Of a DNA stretch of 64,000 bases, positions 41,084-51,419 are shown one piece after another (position 1 is the first letter of the stretch; every line of letters begins with the position of its first letter). This DNA comes from Gracilaria domingensis. Lineage: Eukaryota > Rhodophyta > Florideophyceae > Gracilariales > Gracilariaceae. The DNA lies in NCBI GenBank assembly GCA_022539475.1, contig VCMS01000014.1, forward strand, positions 305,617-369,616, given 5' to 3'. The notes under the pieces are model-generated. The model searched no databases, was not told the DNA's origin, and was given only the letters and a program-made list of their open reading frames with translations. The position numbers and the translations under genes were made by a program.

Positions 41084-42317
41084 TTGAACCTGCTTCCAAG
41101 CGGCGAGACCGGAAGGTTTAGCTTGCACCTTCAAGCTGAAATTGACAAATGCAGGAAAGTTCACCGCTTTCGACAGCCAGACATTGGGGCAGACACCTGT
41201 GGAGTCATGTGCGTAGCATTAACACCCATACACTCGTGTTCAGTAGTAATCCATACTGGCCTAAGCATGCATTCCCGGGATCAAACGCGGTGGAAGCAAG
41301 GTCGACCACAGGTTTCCGGGATCGGGCCTTCAAAAAGAAAACATGTGCATTTTTGGTTGTGGCCCACTTGGATCGATTCAACTCGTTCAAAGTTGGACAG
41401 TGCGGCCATTCTGCCTTGAAAAATCTCGTATCTAGTGTACATGGCATTGTTATTTCTTCAGAGATGTAAAGACCTACATCTGTCAGTTTTGCCAACACAT
41501 CTTCCTATCCTCTGGCGGAGTCTGCTCGAGCCCTGGATTGAGCTCCAATGACATCCATTGCAACTGCCATCGCGGACAAAGACAACCACTAGCACCACTT
41601 CGTACGGTACGTCTTTCGAGGGGATAGCTCTTTTTCTGTTATATGAAACGATATGTAGGGGAGCGTCGGGATTTGTCTTCTTCAACTATCAGGGAAACCG
41701 AAATCTCTGTATTGCAAAAGCCTAGAAAGCTGATTTCCGCTGGGGAGATCTCTTCTGGGTTTTGGACTGGTTCGTCCGTGATGGTTTGGCACGAGACGCT
41801 GGCGATCCTGATGGTTCGCGGAAACGAGCTTTGGGGAGTAGTGTTACCGGATCTCTTGGTCACACATACGAGTTGGGGCCGGTTCGGGTCGAAGCGCGAC
41901 AACAAGAAGGACAAGTTGCATATTCATAAACATGGCGATATCTCACACTTCGCTTTTTCGCTTTGCTTTCAGGCTTTACTGCCTCTGTTGTGAGAGACCC
42001 TATTCTCCACCGTATGAAGCCTCTGTTCCTCAACACATGATTTCGACTCATGGTAAATCCTGTATATATGAAACATGCCATGGAGGCTAAAACCTTCTCT
42101 TAAGTAACGATCATGAAAACTGAAACAAGATCATTGTATGAGCCGAGCAATTTATCCTATGCTCTTCGGAGTTCTTTGTTATGACGTAATTAGATAATGG
42201 AAGACAAGCGCTCGCTCCACTGAGTTACTCACATCCACCCCACCCCCCGAGACGTTTTGTATTCACCTGTGCAGCGACGCCTTTTTGCCAACGTCTCCAA
42301 GTGTGAAGTGGTTAGTC
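41084..42317. other. Intergenic, no gene recognised
   Basis: A 1.2-kb spacer. Frames such as 41205-41498 minus and 41643-41993 plus have no domain and unlikely composition. No repeat was noticed. Confidence 0.5.
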
Positions 42318-43295
42318 CTAAACAGAAGACTGAAAGACAATCGGGCGGTCATCACAGCTCAAACAAACATGCGCAAAGTAATGATCCAAATCTCCAATGC
42401 AAATACCAGAGCATTCATTGTAGTCCAGAGGCAAAGGTGTCCCACTCTCATCATACGGATGCCATCGTTTCGCCATACGTTCGCCATACTCCGAGCTCGC
42501 AATCGTGAATAGATGTGACATCTGCGAGTCGCAATCAGGGCATTTTGTCTTCGGTGCATGCTGTGTGACATATTCAAAGCCGCCAACCTTCGATCCTGGC
42601 GCGACCGAAAACTGCATTGCGAAATCGGCGGTAGGATTCTCAGGGTCGATATCCATGGCTTCAAAATCGCTGCGACCATTAGTTCGAATCCAATTCTGTA
42701 CTTGTTCCAGCTGCGACGATGTGATGAGCGGTTCCGAACACGGGTATTCCACGACTTCCACAGGGTTCAGTCCGCACTCGTACGGCATATGCGGGCCGGT
42801 AAGCGATAGAGTCGGTGCTGGCATCTCTTCCATCAATTCCTGGTTTGCCAGTTTCATGGCGTTGCGCCAGCGGAATGTAGGAAGCGGAAGGAGAAGCGTG
42901 AAAGAATCATCAACAGGATCTTCAGTGGAACGCCAAGGAAGCAGGGCGGCTTCAGGATGCTCTTCCTCTGGACACCAAAGGATCTGCAGCAGGTCCTTGG
43001 AGTTTGGAAAGGGGATTTGAGGGAAGTCATCACGATGGAGCTGCAGGACAGGGACGTAAGGGCAGGAGTGATAAGGACAGCGTGGCCATTGTTCGGATCG
43101 AGGCCATGCGATGATACCGCCAAATTTGGAGGCGAACGGATCGGAGACAGTGGCGCGCACTGGACGAAGAAGAACTGCGGTGCGGGAGACAGGGGCGAGG
43201 AAGGGGAAAACGGTGCCCAGGTCGAAGGAGGGCGTGAAGATGGGGCGCGGATTGGCGTTGAGCATTGGCACTGGCAAGTCAGGGGCGATGGGCAT
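42318..43295 (-). CDS. DUF1963/YwqG-like protein
   Basis: A 325-residue protein. The signature of the YwqG-like group is visible: ASKFGGIIAWPRSEQWPRCP with the FGGxPxxPxxxxWPxC pattern, VPVLQLHRDDFPQIPFPNS, KDLLQILWCPEEEHPEAALL, and a late GGFEYVTQHAPKTKCPDCDS, MSHLFTIASSEYG, GDLDHYFAHVCLSC. The paired CPDC and CLSC could bind zinc. The biochemical role of the family is not known. The start at 43295 is preferred over the ATG at 43538 because conserved CCAAT and TATA-like elements lie between them. In the duplicated copy at 46 kb, similarity of this stretch is at DNA rather than protein level. Confidence 0.7.
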   Translation of the reverse strand: MPIAPDLPVPMLNANPRPIFTPSFDLGTVFPFLAPVSRTAVLLRPVRATVSDPFASKFGGIIAWPRSEQWPRCPYHSCPYVPVLQLHRDDFPQIPFPNSKDLLQILWCPEEEHPEAALLPWRSTEDPVDDSFTLLLPLPTFRWRNAMKLANQELMEEMPAPTLSLTGPHMPYECGLNPVEVVEYPCSEPLITSSQLEQVQNWIRTNGRSDFEAMDIDPENPTADFAMQFSVAPGSKVGGFEYVTQHAPKTKCPDCDSQMSHLFTIASSEYGERMAKRWHPYDESGTPLPLDYNECSGICIGDLDHYFAHVCLSCDDRPIVFQSSV

Positions 43296-43394
43296 TGATC
43301 CGCGCGCGACTTGGAATGATGCAAATCGGATGGGCCGGGTTTCTGTTGAATTCCGCTCCCACTGGTAGGTACGGCGTTGTACCCACGGTACCAG

Positions 43395-43439
43395 ATATTT
43401 ATTTGCCCCTGAGTCCGGGTAATGTATTAATATGATTGG
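43395..43439 (-). promoter_or_regulatory. Core promoter of the DUF1963-like gene: CCAAT box and TATA-like element
   Basis: On the minus strand CCAATCAT (43439-43432) is followed 28 nt later by AAATAAATAT (43404-43395), about 100 nt before the ATG at 43295. The partial duplicate at 46 kb keeps CCAATCAT (46548-46541) and GTATTTATAC (46516-46507) at nearly the same spacing. Confidence 0.55.
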
Positions 43440-43539
43440 CTGTGTGATGCGCATATGTGCATTGTTGCCCCATCTCCCCGTGACGTAGGTTCCGGTTTTC
43501 TCTGAGCAGGGCTCTCTTGGTGAGGCGCAGGCTCCCATT

Positions 43540-44315
43540 TCGGAGGAGAAATTAACTTGGAGTCAGCTGAAGTTAACTTAGCCTTTGGACTCATGTTATG
43601 ATGCTCGGTGTCTCTCGTGAAGTAGGGGGATTTAGATTTATCGGAATCCAATTAGTCATACTTCGCCAAAATCTCAGCAAAAGTCTAACAACTTCGGTAG
43701 AACTTCAGGATCGTTCTACCATTTGGCAGTGCATAGAATCCTTCCTTTTTGCTTAAAGGAGCGCGTTCTTGTCTTGAGCATTGATGGTGTCTGTTTCTTG
43801 GTTCCCCTTCGCAATTTTCGAAACTTTGCTGACTATATTTCTGCGTCGATAACCAGCAACATTACCACAGAACAAATATGGAATTCCTTTATGACAGAAG
43901 AAGAGCAAAAATAGGAGTCATTCAAGCTCCCCTTGTTACCAACGAAAATATGCGGTAACTCAACGATAATCTTGATCTTCAGCTCGCGGAAGCCCACCCA
44001 GTTCCGCATGTGTTTTTCTTCTTTCAACAATACCTTTGTCAGAACGAGACCAATTATTTATGCAAGTTCAATGATCCAAGTTTAGAAGAACAATATCCTT
44101 TCATAATCACTCTTGCAATGAAGATCAAAACAATATACTACAGAAAGATGCCCACGCAAATCTTTTTTACATCGGTTCGAATCCGATTCTAGCCTTGACC
44201 TCTTCTTCTATATAAAGAGCTCTCGTTCGTCTCTTGTGTTCCCATTTTCAGAAGACATCCGCCGGCATCTGAGAACTCATTTCACAAGAACGTGTGTGCT
44301 CTCGACATTGGCACT
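43540..44315. other. Divergent intergenic region
   Basis: No gene is recognised between the DUF1963-like promoter and the nuclease gene. Short frames at 43723-43914 and 44010-44192 have no domain. The TATA box at 44209 lies here. Confidence 0.55.
44209..44217 (+). promoter_or_regulatory. TATA box of the secreted nuclease-like gene
   Basis: TATATAAAG about 100 nt upstream of the ATG at 44316, within a pyrimidine-rich context. Position and sequence fit a canonical TATA element. Confidence 0.6.
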
Positions 44316-45170
44316 ATGTACTCTCTCCGAGCCTTTATTGCAACTCTCATTTTGTCTCTTTCCGTTGCTGGTGGGATTAGCATATCCGACTCCCTGCTCG
44401 CATCGGCAGATACCATTAAGACAGAGGTCATTCCAGTTGAGCTTCGTGCAGTTGTGCGCCAGAAAGCTGCTCTCGATGGCCCCATTCTGTCAAGCGATGG
44501 GGAGCTGGATCTTTTCAATACTTCTGTGAGGACGGCTAGATGTGCAACTTTCAATGACCAAAACAACATAAACAGTTTCACCGCCGCGAACATCGCAAAC
44601 ACAGGTGCCAGGATTACATACACGGCTGGTAACAACAACAATGGTGTAAATCCGTTCCAAGTCCAGGCAACGCAAACTACCATTCGTGTGACGCAAACCA
44701 GCTACAATGCTCGACTAGGCTCAGGTCCATACAACGACGGAACCCCACCGGGTTGGCAAGCAATGCTTAACCAAGTAGGAGGTAATGTTAATGGAGTTCA
44801 TCGTGGACATCTCGGGCCAGCCCGCCTCGGAGGATCGGGCCTTGATGTCCGAAACATTGTGGCAATGTATCAGCGTGTGAATACGCGCCATCTTGCAATT
44901 TGGGAAAGAATGGTGAACGCCGCTTTCGACAATCAACTCGTTCCTCAGCCCGACTGCATTGACTACCGTTGCATCGCCTACTATACTCCGGGTAGGGATA
45001 GCCCGGACCATATTCGCACAACGGCATGGCTTATTCGCAACGGTAATCGACGAATGTGGTTTGATGTGGGGATTCCCAATCAACCCAATCTACCTGGAAC
45101 GGCAGCGACCATTCACTGGGACGACACGGCTAATATGTTCCCGTCATTGAACCACAGAGGACGCCCGTAG
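44316..45170 (+). CDS. Secreted EssD-like DNA/RNA non-specific endonuclease domain protein
   Basis: A 284-residue protein with a clear signal peptide (MYSLRAFIATLILSLSVAGG). The region around residues 140-200 has GTPPGWQAMLNQVGG, HRGHLGPARLGGSGLDVRNI and VAMYQRVN. The order RGHL, LGGSG, RN(I/L)V and a VN near a Glu resembles the Endonuclea_NS_2 group, which includes the bacterial EssD nuclease domain. There the His of RGHL is the general base and Asn holds the metal. A C-terminal domain has Cys pairs (CIDYRC) and WFDVGIPNQPN. If active it would degrade nucleic acid outside the cell or in a vacuole, for defence or nutrient gain (inference). A bacterial origin by transfer is possible. A TATA box lies about 100 nt upstream. 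Confidence 0.65.
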   Translation: MYSLRAFIATLILSLSVAGGISISDSLLASADTIKTEVIPVELRAVVRQKAALDGPILSSDGELDLFNTSVRTARCATFNDQNNINSFTAANIANTGARITYTAGNNNNGVNPFQVQATQTTIRVTQTSYNARLGSGPYNDGTPPGWQAMLNQVGGNVNGVHRGHLGPARLGGSGLDVRNIVAMYQRVNTRHLAIWERMVNAAFDNQLVPQPDCIDYRCIAYYTPGRDSPDHIRTTAWLIRNGNRRMWFDVGIPNQPNLPGTAATIHWDDTANMFPSLNHRGRP

Positions 45171-46100
45171 AGCTTCAGATTAGAGGTGCCGACACAAATC
45201 GTTTATGGTGGCCTATTTGTGCCAGGTGAGGCAAACGCTTGCCTTTGTCTCTGGCTCTGTCTTCATACGAGCAGTTTGAAGAATAAATGACAATTTATAC
45301 ATAAATATACATCTCTCTATTTATGGGCATAACAGCCTAATTCCGGCGTGCTCCACAACATTTCTGTTGAAAGAAGTATTCTCTCACTAGAAGGTCAAAA
45401 CCTTTTCAGGCCATTTTCTAATCAACGTGCTAACAGCAAGACCCTGTCCATCACTTAGAGCGGGGCAAACACAAACGTCGAGATTGGGTTCATATCAAGA
45501 ATAAGTAAGAGAATGGAGGGAAGAGTGGTTGGTACAACATGTTTACCTTTGACCGACAGTTCAGAGCTGCAGTATCACTGCCGATGACTAGACTAGAGTG
45601 TAGCCCATCCTCTAGATGGAGGTCTACTTGTACTACTTGTACGGTTGTGATGTAATCACAGGTAGTGTTCGTGATAGCTAAGTGGGTGTGACTATATTAC
45701 AGAATAGTACATAGCTCTGTCAATTTTAGTGCTAGCCAATACAGTGGTTTCTTGTCGTAGCCCTGTGAAAGTAGCACAGCTACGGTTTGGCAGTCGGTGG
45801 TTGCGGAAACGAGATGTTTTAAGCTGTTAGGGCCTTTAACAAAGCCACCTGTGCGAGAAACCAGCGTACGCGTTTCACAATAGAGCGGAGAGGGATATTA
45901 TCTTGAGTTCTTGGAAAAGACTCTCGATATCTCTTGGCCAAGTCCTTTGACAGTACGCTTGCACAGCACTCTGACTGGGGAAAGTTCATCACCATGCCCG
46001 TTAAGTCTCGAAGTCAGCCATAGACACAATCATTGGAGATAAGAAATTGTCTGACCTTCTCTCCCAAGTGCAGAAACCAAGTCAAGCGGGGCGAATGTCT
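45171..46100. other. Intergenic, no gene recognised
   Basis: This is the 3' side of the nuclease-like gene, with AT-rich stretches after the stop. A palindrome TGTGAT-GTA-ATCACA lies at about 45646-45660. No coding frame. Confidence 0.5.
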
Positions 46101-46560
46101 TCAGCTGCTGATGGACCATCGGAGATCGAAACGAAATTTGAAAACATGTAGAATAAAAATGCTTGGCCAGTTCAGGAGCGTGCTCAAGCACCCGATGTGA
46201 GCTCGCGACTCGGACGCATTCATATCGGATCGAGGCCATACGGTGATACCGCCAAACTTGGAGGCAAACAGATCGGAGACAGTGGCGCGAACCGGACAGA
46301 GAAGGACGGCGGTGCGGGAGATGGGAGCTAGGAAAGGGAATACGGTGCCGAGGTCGAAGGAGGGCGTAAAGATGGGGCGCGGGTTGATGCTAAGCGTTGA
46401 CATGAAAGCAAGGGGTTTCGGTGTCGGCATTGAACCGCGTGCGACTCAGAATGGCCTCCGGGAAAGTGAACGAATTGGATGGGCCAAATTTCAGATATAC
46501 AAGTTGTATAAATACGATGGATCCAGCCAATCATTCAAATATGATTGGACGTGTCTTTTG
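46101..46560 (-). pseudogene. Truncated duplicate of the DUF1963-like gene with its promoter
   Basis: About 330 nt (46225-46560) align to 43098-43450. The coding part keeps NPRPIFTPSFDLGTVFPFLA and ATVSDLFASKFGGITVWPRS, then stops resembling the parent after WPRSD and continues into unrelated codons to a stop at 46101. The 5' flank with CCAATCAT and a TATA-like element is also duplicated. The C-terminal three quarters of the protein are absent, so a functional product is unlikely. It lies in the same orientation as the parent with the nuclease-like gene between them. Confidence 0.8.
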
Positions 46561-47671
46561 CATATGTGCATACATTGTTGCGAGATAACGCGAACGGGTC
46601 CCATTTTTCTCTGCCTCGTTGCTCCTTGTAGCCATTACTTACCGAAGCTACAAGGGTATGCCTAATCCTATGCTCTTAGCTTCACAGGCTTCCCATTCAG
46701 AGAAGAAATTGTAGCTCGAGGTACTCGATATCTCTCCTGTTCATACGTATTGGATCCACGTCTAAATCGGGAGTCCTTATCTCCTTCAATGATTGTCTCT
46801 TAACTTCATTGACCGTGATTAGCTGAGTAAATTACATAATAGCTCTCTTGGTTTGAGTTTAGGAGCAACGTTTGGCTCTGAGACATCACAGGCATGAATC
46901 TTGACGTGATGACGTAGGTTTCAGGTTTCTTGTTTCCCTTTCAAATTCTTAGTGGCCTCTGTCCACACTACATTTCTGCGAAGACCAAGATCATCGTTAC
47001 GATCTCGGTCCTCATCAATAGTTTCTACACCAGGAAATAAACTCTCTCTTCAGCGAACCGCGATGCACGAGATGGCCATGAGAAAGCCAAAAACGGGCCA
47101 TCGGGACCGGTACGAACTAAAGGTATAAATACAGCCATATATCCAGTCTAACAGTTAAGTAGGATCGGGAAAGTTTTGTATCATTCTGAGCACAACCAAC
47201 AGCAATCGCTAACATGTCTGATTCTGTTGCATGTAACAGACATAACGTTTATTGGGTCTCCCCCATTTGTCGAGAGTACGAAATCGAGTCGATACCACAA
47301 CTGCGGCTGTAGGATCCAGTGAAAGCCTGCATCCGCTTTTCTCTTGCGATGAACTCTTTCTGATACACAACCACAGAAACAAGACAAGATAAGAACAAGT
47401 ATTTTGCTTATCTCATCCAAGTGATTGATTTTCTGCAAGATTCGTTCCTCCCCCCCTCCTCCCAGTAGACCTGGCTGGTTTGCCAAGATAATAAACTCAC
47501 CAACATATACGTACGCTGATTCAAAAGTCTTTCGTATGTACAATATCCTTAGATTCTTCTACGACCCACTTCTAATTTTGAAGGCTCCAGCTCGCGGGAG
47601 GGGTTGTAAAAGAAATTCTCGGGGTTTCTTCGGAAAAACTACACTGGGATCGGATAACGACGCAGGCTGCG
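46561..47671. other. Intergenic before the retrotransposon nest
   Basis: No gene is recognised. A frame at 47181-47543 (minus) looks random. A TATA-like GGTATAAATAC at about 47122-47132 has no obvious gene after it. Confidence 0.5.
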
Positions 47672-48487
47672 TGTAGTGCAACGCGATTGCGGGACTCCTT
47701 CGCTGATGCGATTCATAACATGCACGGCGATGCCGGGAGGTGGTGGCACACAGTATGAGTAACTGGTGAGATCAGCCCATTCTTGGGTATACTTAATATT
47801 AGAATTAGTGTTATGAGGCGCACGGCTTAGCCGGTGGGTCACACACGTGTGGGAAGTTTGCACCCATTAGTTGGGGTATTTTAGATGTTTATTCTAGATA
47901 TTTTCGCTACACCGCTTGACAGTGGGTTGGCACTCTACACTACTTAGTAGGTTGAGCTGCACCCATTGTCGGGGAAGTAAACGAACCAACCGAGTGTTCG
48001 GCTCTGATGTTTCACCCTTGGTGACCGATATCCTCCTCCCGGAGAGTCGGCACCTTGTGCAGGGCTCATCATCCGCCTCGCGGCATCATTAACACCACTA
48101 CCGCTTTCGCGTGTTTACTTTGTGTGTGTTTTCTTTATTTCTGTCCCTGTTATACAGGTAGCACTACTTGGTGTACCGGTGCATACCGTTCGTGGCTCGA
48201 CACACTCGCGTGGGCTATTACCGCTCTCGCGTGTCATCGCCACACTCGTGGGTACCGCGTGCTACGCACGTGACGCTACTGCCGACTTGTGTCGTGTGTT
48301 CTCTACCGCTGGACGCTTCTTCTTCGCCGCTTTGCTCCCTCCATTACTTGGGAAGGGTCGACCCCGGTCTTTTACCCGGCATTGCCGTGTCGTACCTGTG
48401 GGAGCGCTCTACTGCTGTGCTCGCCTCTTGAGAGAGGGTCTGAACCGCCTTTGCGTGTCTTTCCCCATCGCTGGGTTTTGCACAACA
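47672..48487 (+). repeat. 5' LTR of element B
   Basis: It begins TGTAGTGCAACG and ends TTTTGCACAACA, 816 nt. Start and end match the style of the element A LTR (TGTAGTGCAAAT...TTTGCACCACA). The primer-binding site starts two bases later. The left boundary is inferred from this comparison because the partner LTR is not in the window. Confidence 0.7.
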
Positions 48488-48497
48488 ATTGGTCTTC

Positions 48498-48502
48498 CGA
48501 CT
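48498..48502. repeat. Target-site duplication CGACT, left copy
   Basis: CGACT directly before the 5' LTR of element A; the second copy is at 59460-59464. Five bases is the usual size for Ty3/gypsy integrases. It lies within the primer-binding site of element B. Confidence 0.85.
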
Positions 48503-49245
48503 TGTAGTGCAAATTGCGCCAATATTATGCGCATTTTACAGTGCATATTATGCACCGGGTGTCCATTGCTGGACCCCGGCCTGCTGGCACATTTCTTAGA
48601 ATTAGTAATTTATTTTGCCTAATATTTTAGGAATTTACACTGGCACGCCTCGGCCTCCACAGTACTTAGGTGTGCCGACTGCGCGCCAGCTTCACTCAGT
48701 AAACCTCAACGAGGCCTTTGGCTCTGATCTTCTTGCCGCTTGCGCACGGTCACCAGCCCCATCCTGGGGAATACCGCCGCAATTCCGGGCTGATCAACCA
48801 ACCTCCGTCCCTGAGGAGTACTAATCCGTCGTCACGGCACTTTTCTTATCTATTTTATTATTGTCATTTCCGTCTTACGGCTTTCGCTACTCTGCCCTAC
48901 ATTGTAGGTTTGTTTTATTTGTCTCGGGAGTTTTCCCGCTTATCGCGAGTCAGTGCTCCGCAGTGCGGCTCGTTTGTCGATCTTTTGTCGTCCCATACCG
49001 TTGGGCTGGATACCCCCACTCGCTGTGGCTCGCCGGAACCATCCGGATACCTACGCCGATTCTACCCCTTTTACCTCCGACTGCACGCCCAGATCGGGGC
49101 CACCCGGATTTACACCCGGCTCGTGTTGGCCCTATCGGAGGGTTCTGCCGCTCGACTGCCCTTCACAGGGAGCAGGGCCTGAACACCCTGAGGTGCTCGT
49201 CCGCGACGCGGCTTGTTGTTTTCCCGTCGAGGGCTTTGCACCACA
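48503..49245 (+). repeat. 5' LTR of element A
   Basis: 743 nt, TG...CA ends (TGTAGTGCAAATT to TTTGCACCACA). Identical to 58717-59459 apart from one base seen by eye. It begins with an AT-rich stretch containing GCGCCAATATTATGCGC and should carry promoter and polyadenylation signals. Confidence 0.95.
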
Positions 49246-49248
49246 AAC

Positions 49249-49266
49249 TGGTCTCCCGACTTAGAA
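49249..49266 (+). promoter_or_regulatory. Primer-binding site of element A
   Basis: TGGTCTCCCGACTTAGAA begins three bases after the LTR. TGG is complementary to a tRNA CCA end. Element B has the related TGGTCTTCCGACTTAGAAG. I could not identify the tRNA. Confidence 0.65.
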
Positions 49267-49409
49267 TCGGCTTAATTGGCCAACGTTCGTTGGAGTTGGT
49301 TCGTTTGTTTGGAGCCCAGATAGCTGGGAATATCCGTTCTTACGGTTCTCTCATTGTCCGTTTTCGGAAGTTGTTTTGGTTGCCCATTGGCCGACTGTGT
49401 CGGTGAACG

Positions 49410-51419
49410 ATGTCGTCCCGTCGCAGGAGTGGCGCGCCACGTGCCGCTTCTGTGCCCGGTTCGTCCGGCTTGCCGGCAAGTTTGCCTCCGTTGCCGAAGG
49501 ACGCACTGGAGGTCCCAGGCAATGGCGACCCGAAACCGGCTTCCCGGGGCCGCCGTTCTGATAACGGGACCCCACCCACTCGTGGGCCAACTGAAACCGC
49601 ACCTGCGGCTGATGCCGCCGCAGCGGTTGACGTTATGTCGTCGCGGTCCGACGAGTATACCCTCCGTGAATTAGAGGCTCAGGTTCGCATCCTGCAGAAC
49701 TCCCAAGTGGGCCTCATCCGGGACATTACGAAACTCCGGCAACGGCTCGATGAAGCCGGTGTCCGGGATGTTTCGAGCGACGTCCGTGTTTTACGGTCTG
49801 ATGTCAACCAGATTATGGAACACCGACAGGTGTCGGCTGGTCTGCACGAGCAGGCTGCCGCACGCCTGGACCGCCTGGCTACCCGTCTGGAGACGGTCGA
49901 GCAAATCATCGTATCTGATGCTGTTGCGCCGGGAGCCCCGGTTTCTGAGGGTTCTCAGCACTCGCGCCGTTCCCGGGATCGTCCGGCAAAGAAGAAGGTC
50001 AAGGTTGAGTCTGACTCGTCTTCTTCATCCTCTTCTGATGAGGAGGGCCCCAAAAAGGGATCGTCTACCGACTCTTCGGACAGCGCGGAAGAGCGCTCTC
50101 GCTATCGTGCATCCCGTTCGCGGGCTACTGAAGCCACTTCTGGCGTTGCACGAGGCCGTACGAAAGGACGGAGACACCTCGGATTGAAGGAGTTGAAGCC
50201 GACAAACTTACTGTATCGGAAGCTACTATCTTACCGATATTATCGGCTTGATGACACGACGCCACAGAGGACCCCACGTGGGACTGGCAAAGTGCGAAAT
50301 CATCTCCGACAAATGGAGCTCACGTTAAAGCCCCACAAGTTCTCTGGGGAAGATCCAATTCTTGTCTTGGATTTTCTTAGCCGCTTCGTAGCGGAAGCCG
50401 ATGTACTTCGGATGAGTGAGGCACAGGCCTACATCGCGCTGCCGTACTTTTTGACGGGTGTAGCCGAAGATCAATTCAATTCGGTTCGTGGGTCGTCTCG
50501 CGCCTCCGAAGGAGGAGTTACGTGCTGGCCGGAAGCGGTACAATATCTCCTGCGCTCTTACGCGACAGGCAATGCGATACAAGGTGCCATACTCGCGCTA
50601 CGAGACACGAAGCAAGGAGCCGAAGAGTCGGAAACCGTTTATTCGACCCGCCTCAATAAGGCTTTCCACAGATGTGGCAACGTGTTCTCCGCAGCCGAGC
50701 GGTGTACGATGTTTGTTGATGGACTGGACCGATCAATTCGGACGTTGGTAGCCCATTATCGGGAGAACAAACGCCGGATTACCTATCTGGAACTCGTTCA
50801 ATTTGCCCAAGCGGAGGGAGATGCAGCTCGAGCACGCACTGGTATCAAGGCGCGCACGCGCCGACTCCTTCATGTAGAAGGCCGAGACTCCTCACTGCCT
50901 CACTCGCGAGGTTCTGTTCAAGGGGGTTATGATAACCTGCACCTGTTACAGGACGATGGTTCAATGCCGAGTTCGGAATTGCCGTCGACGACGGAGCAGT
51001 CTACAGTGGACGGAGACCCCGCTCTGTACGCCGGACGTCAAGTCCCGGCATTACCCGTGCCGCACTCTGGCGGATATAGAAGCCAACGCCCTGGATGGAG
51101 GGACCCGTATCCTCCTCGACAGGAGCGCCGGCCGCCCAACGCGGATCTTCTTCGTCACCTTATTTGTCATACCTGTTACAGGCCAGGGCACATCGCTCCG
51201 AATTGCTTAATGCCCATACGGGATATGGCGAAGATAGTGCCTCAGTATGAGTCGTTGACGCTCGCCGAGCGGGAACGTGTTCCCGACAAATCGTACCTTC
51301 GTGCGAAGGCGGAGACTCAGCCTGGAAACCAGGAAACGGTGCCATCGAATGGTGGAACTGTAGCCGCCCCTGCGGAATCGCAACCTCCGCAGATTGGCGG
51401 CGACGCTCAGAAAAACTGA
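49410..51419 (+). CDS. gag: Gag polyprotein of element A
   Basis: 669 residues. A Ser/Pro/Arg-rich start is followed by a coiled coil (about 85-165, LRELEAQVRILQNSQVGLIR) and a Ser/Asp/Lys-rich acidic-basic stretch (about 185-235). The capsid-like retrotransposon Gag domain covers about 285-480 (VLDFLSRFVAEADVLRMSEA, GGVTCWPEAVQYLLRSYAT). A CCHC zinc knuckle CHTCYRPGHIAPNC sits near 586-599. Gag builds the virus-like particle that packages the element RNA. The last codons are CAG AAA AAC TGA. Pol lies in the -1 frame and is open back to this point, so a share of ribosomes probably shifts to make Gag-Pol. Confidence 0.92.
   Translation: MSSRRRSGAPRAASVPGSSGLPASLPPLPKDALEVPGNGDPKPASRGRRSDNGTPPTRGPTETAPAADAAAAVDVMSSRSDEYTLRELEAQVRILQNSQVGLIRDITKLRQRLDEAGVRDVSSDVRVLRSDVNQIMEHRQVSAGLHEQAAARLDRLATRLETVEQIIVSDAVAPGAPVSEGSQHSRRSRDRPAKKKVKVESDSSSSSSSDEEGPKKGSSTDSSDSAEERSRYRASRSRATEATSGVARGRTKGRRHLGLKELKPTNLLYRKLLSYRYYRLDDTTPQRTPRGTGKVRNHLRQMELTLKPHKFSGEDPILVLDFLSRFVAEADVLRMSEAQAYIALPYFLTGVAEDQFNSVRGSSRASEGGVTCWPEAVQYLLRSYATGNAIQGAILALRDTKQGAEESETVYSTRLNKAFHRCGNVFSAAERCTMFVDGLDRSIRTLVAHYRENKRRITYLELVQFAQAEGDAARARTGIKARTRRLLHVEGRDSSLPHSRGSVQGGYDNLHLLQDDGSMPSSELPSTTEQSTVDGDPALYAGRQVPALPVPHSGGYRSQRPGWRDPYPPRQERRPPNADLLRHLICHTCYRPGHIAPNCLMPIRDMAKIVPQYESLTLAERERVPDKSYLRAKAETQPGNQETVPSNGGTVAAPAESQPPQIGGDAQKN
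51410..51416 (+). promoter_or_regulatory. Probable -1 ribosomal frameshift site of element A (GAAAAAC)
   Basis: The heptamer G-AAA-AAC sits immediately before the gag TGA. About 12 nt further on lies a potential hairpin (CTCC-AGCAAT-GGAG, 51430-51443). The pol frame has no stop from here to 56950, and the encoded protein matches that of element B from this point. Confidence 0.65.

Noticed and set aside
41643-41993. Plus-strand frame sharing AACAAGAAGGACAAGT-like bases with 29846-29862
   Set aside because: The match is only about 17-18 nt long and flanks do not align, so I do not call a repeat family.
45646-45660. TGTGAT-GTA-ATCACA palindrome resembling a bacterial regulator site
   Set aside because: The context is eukaryotic and no promoter or gene depends on it; probably chance.
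46243-46665. 140-codon plus-strand frame over the pseudogene
   Set aside because: Antisense shadow of the duplicated DUF1963-like segment; the same shadow occurs over the parent gene.
47181-47543. 120-codon minus-strand frame upstream of element B
   Set aside because: No domain and no homologous feature nearby; composition looks random.
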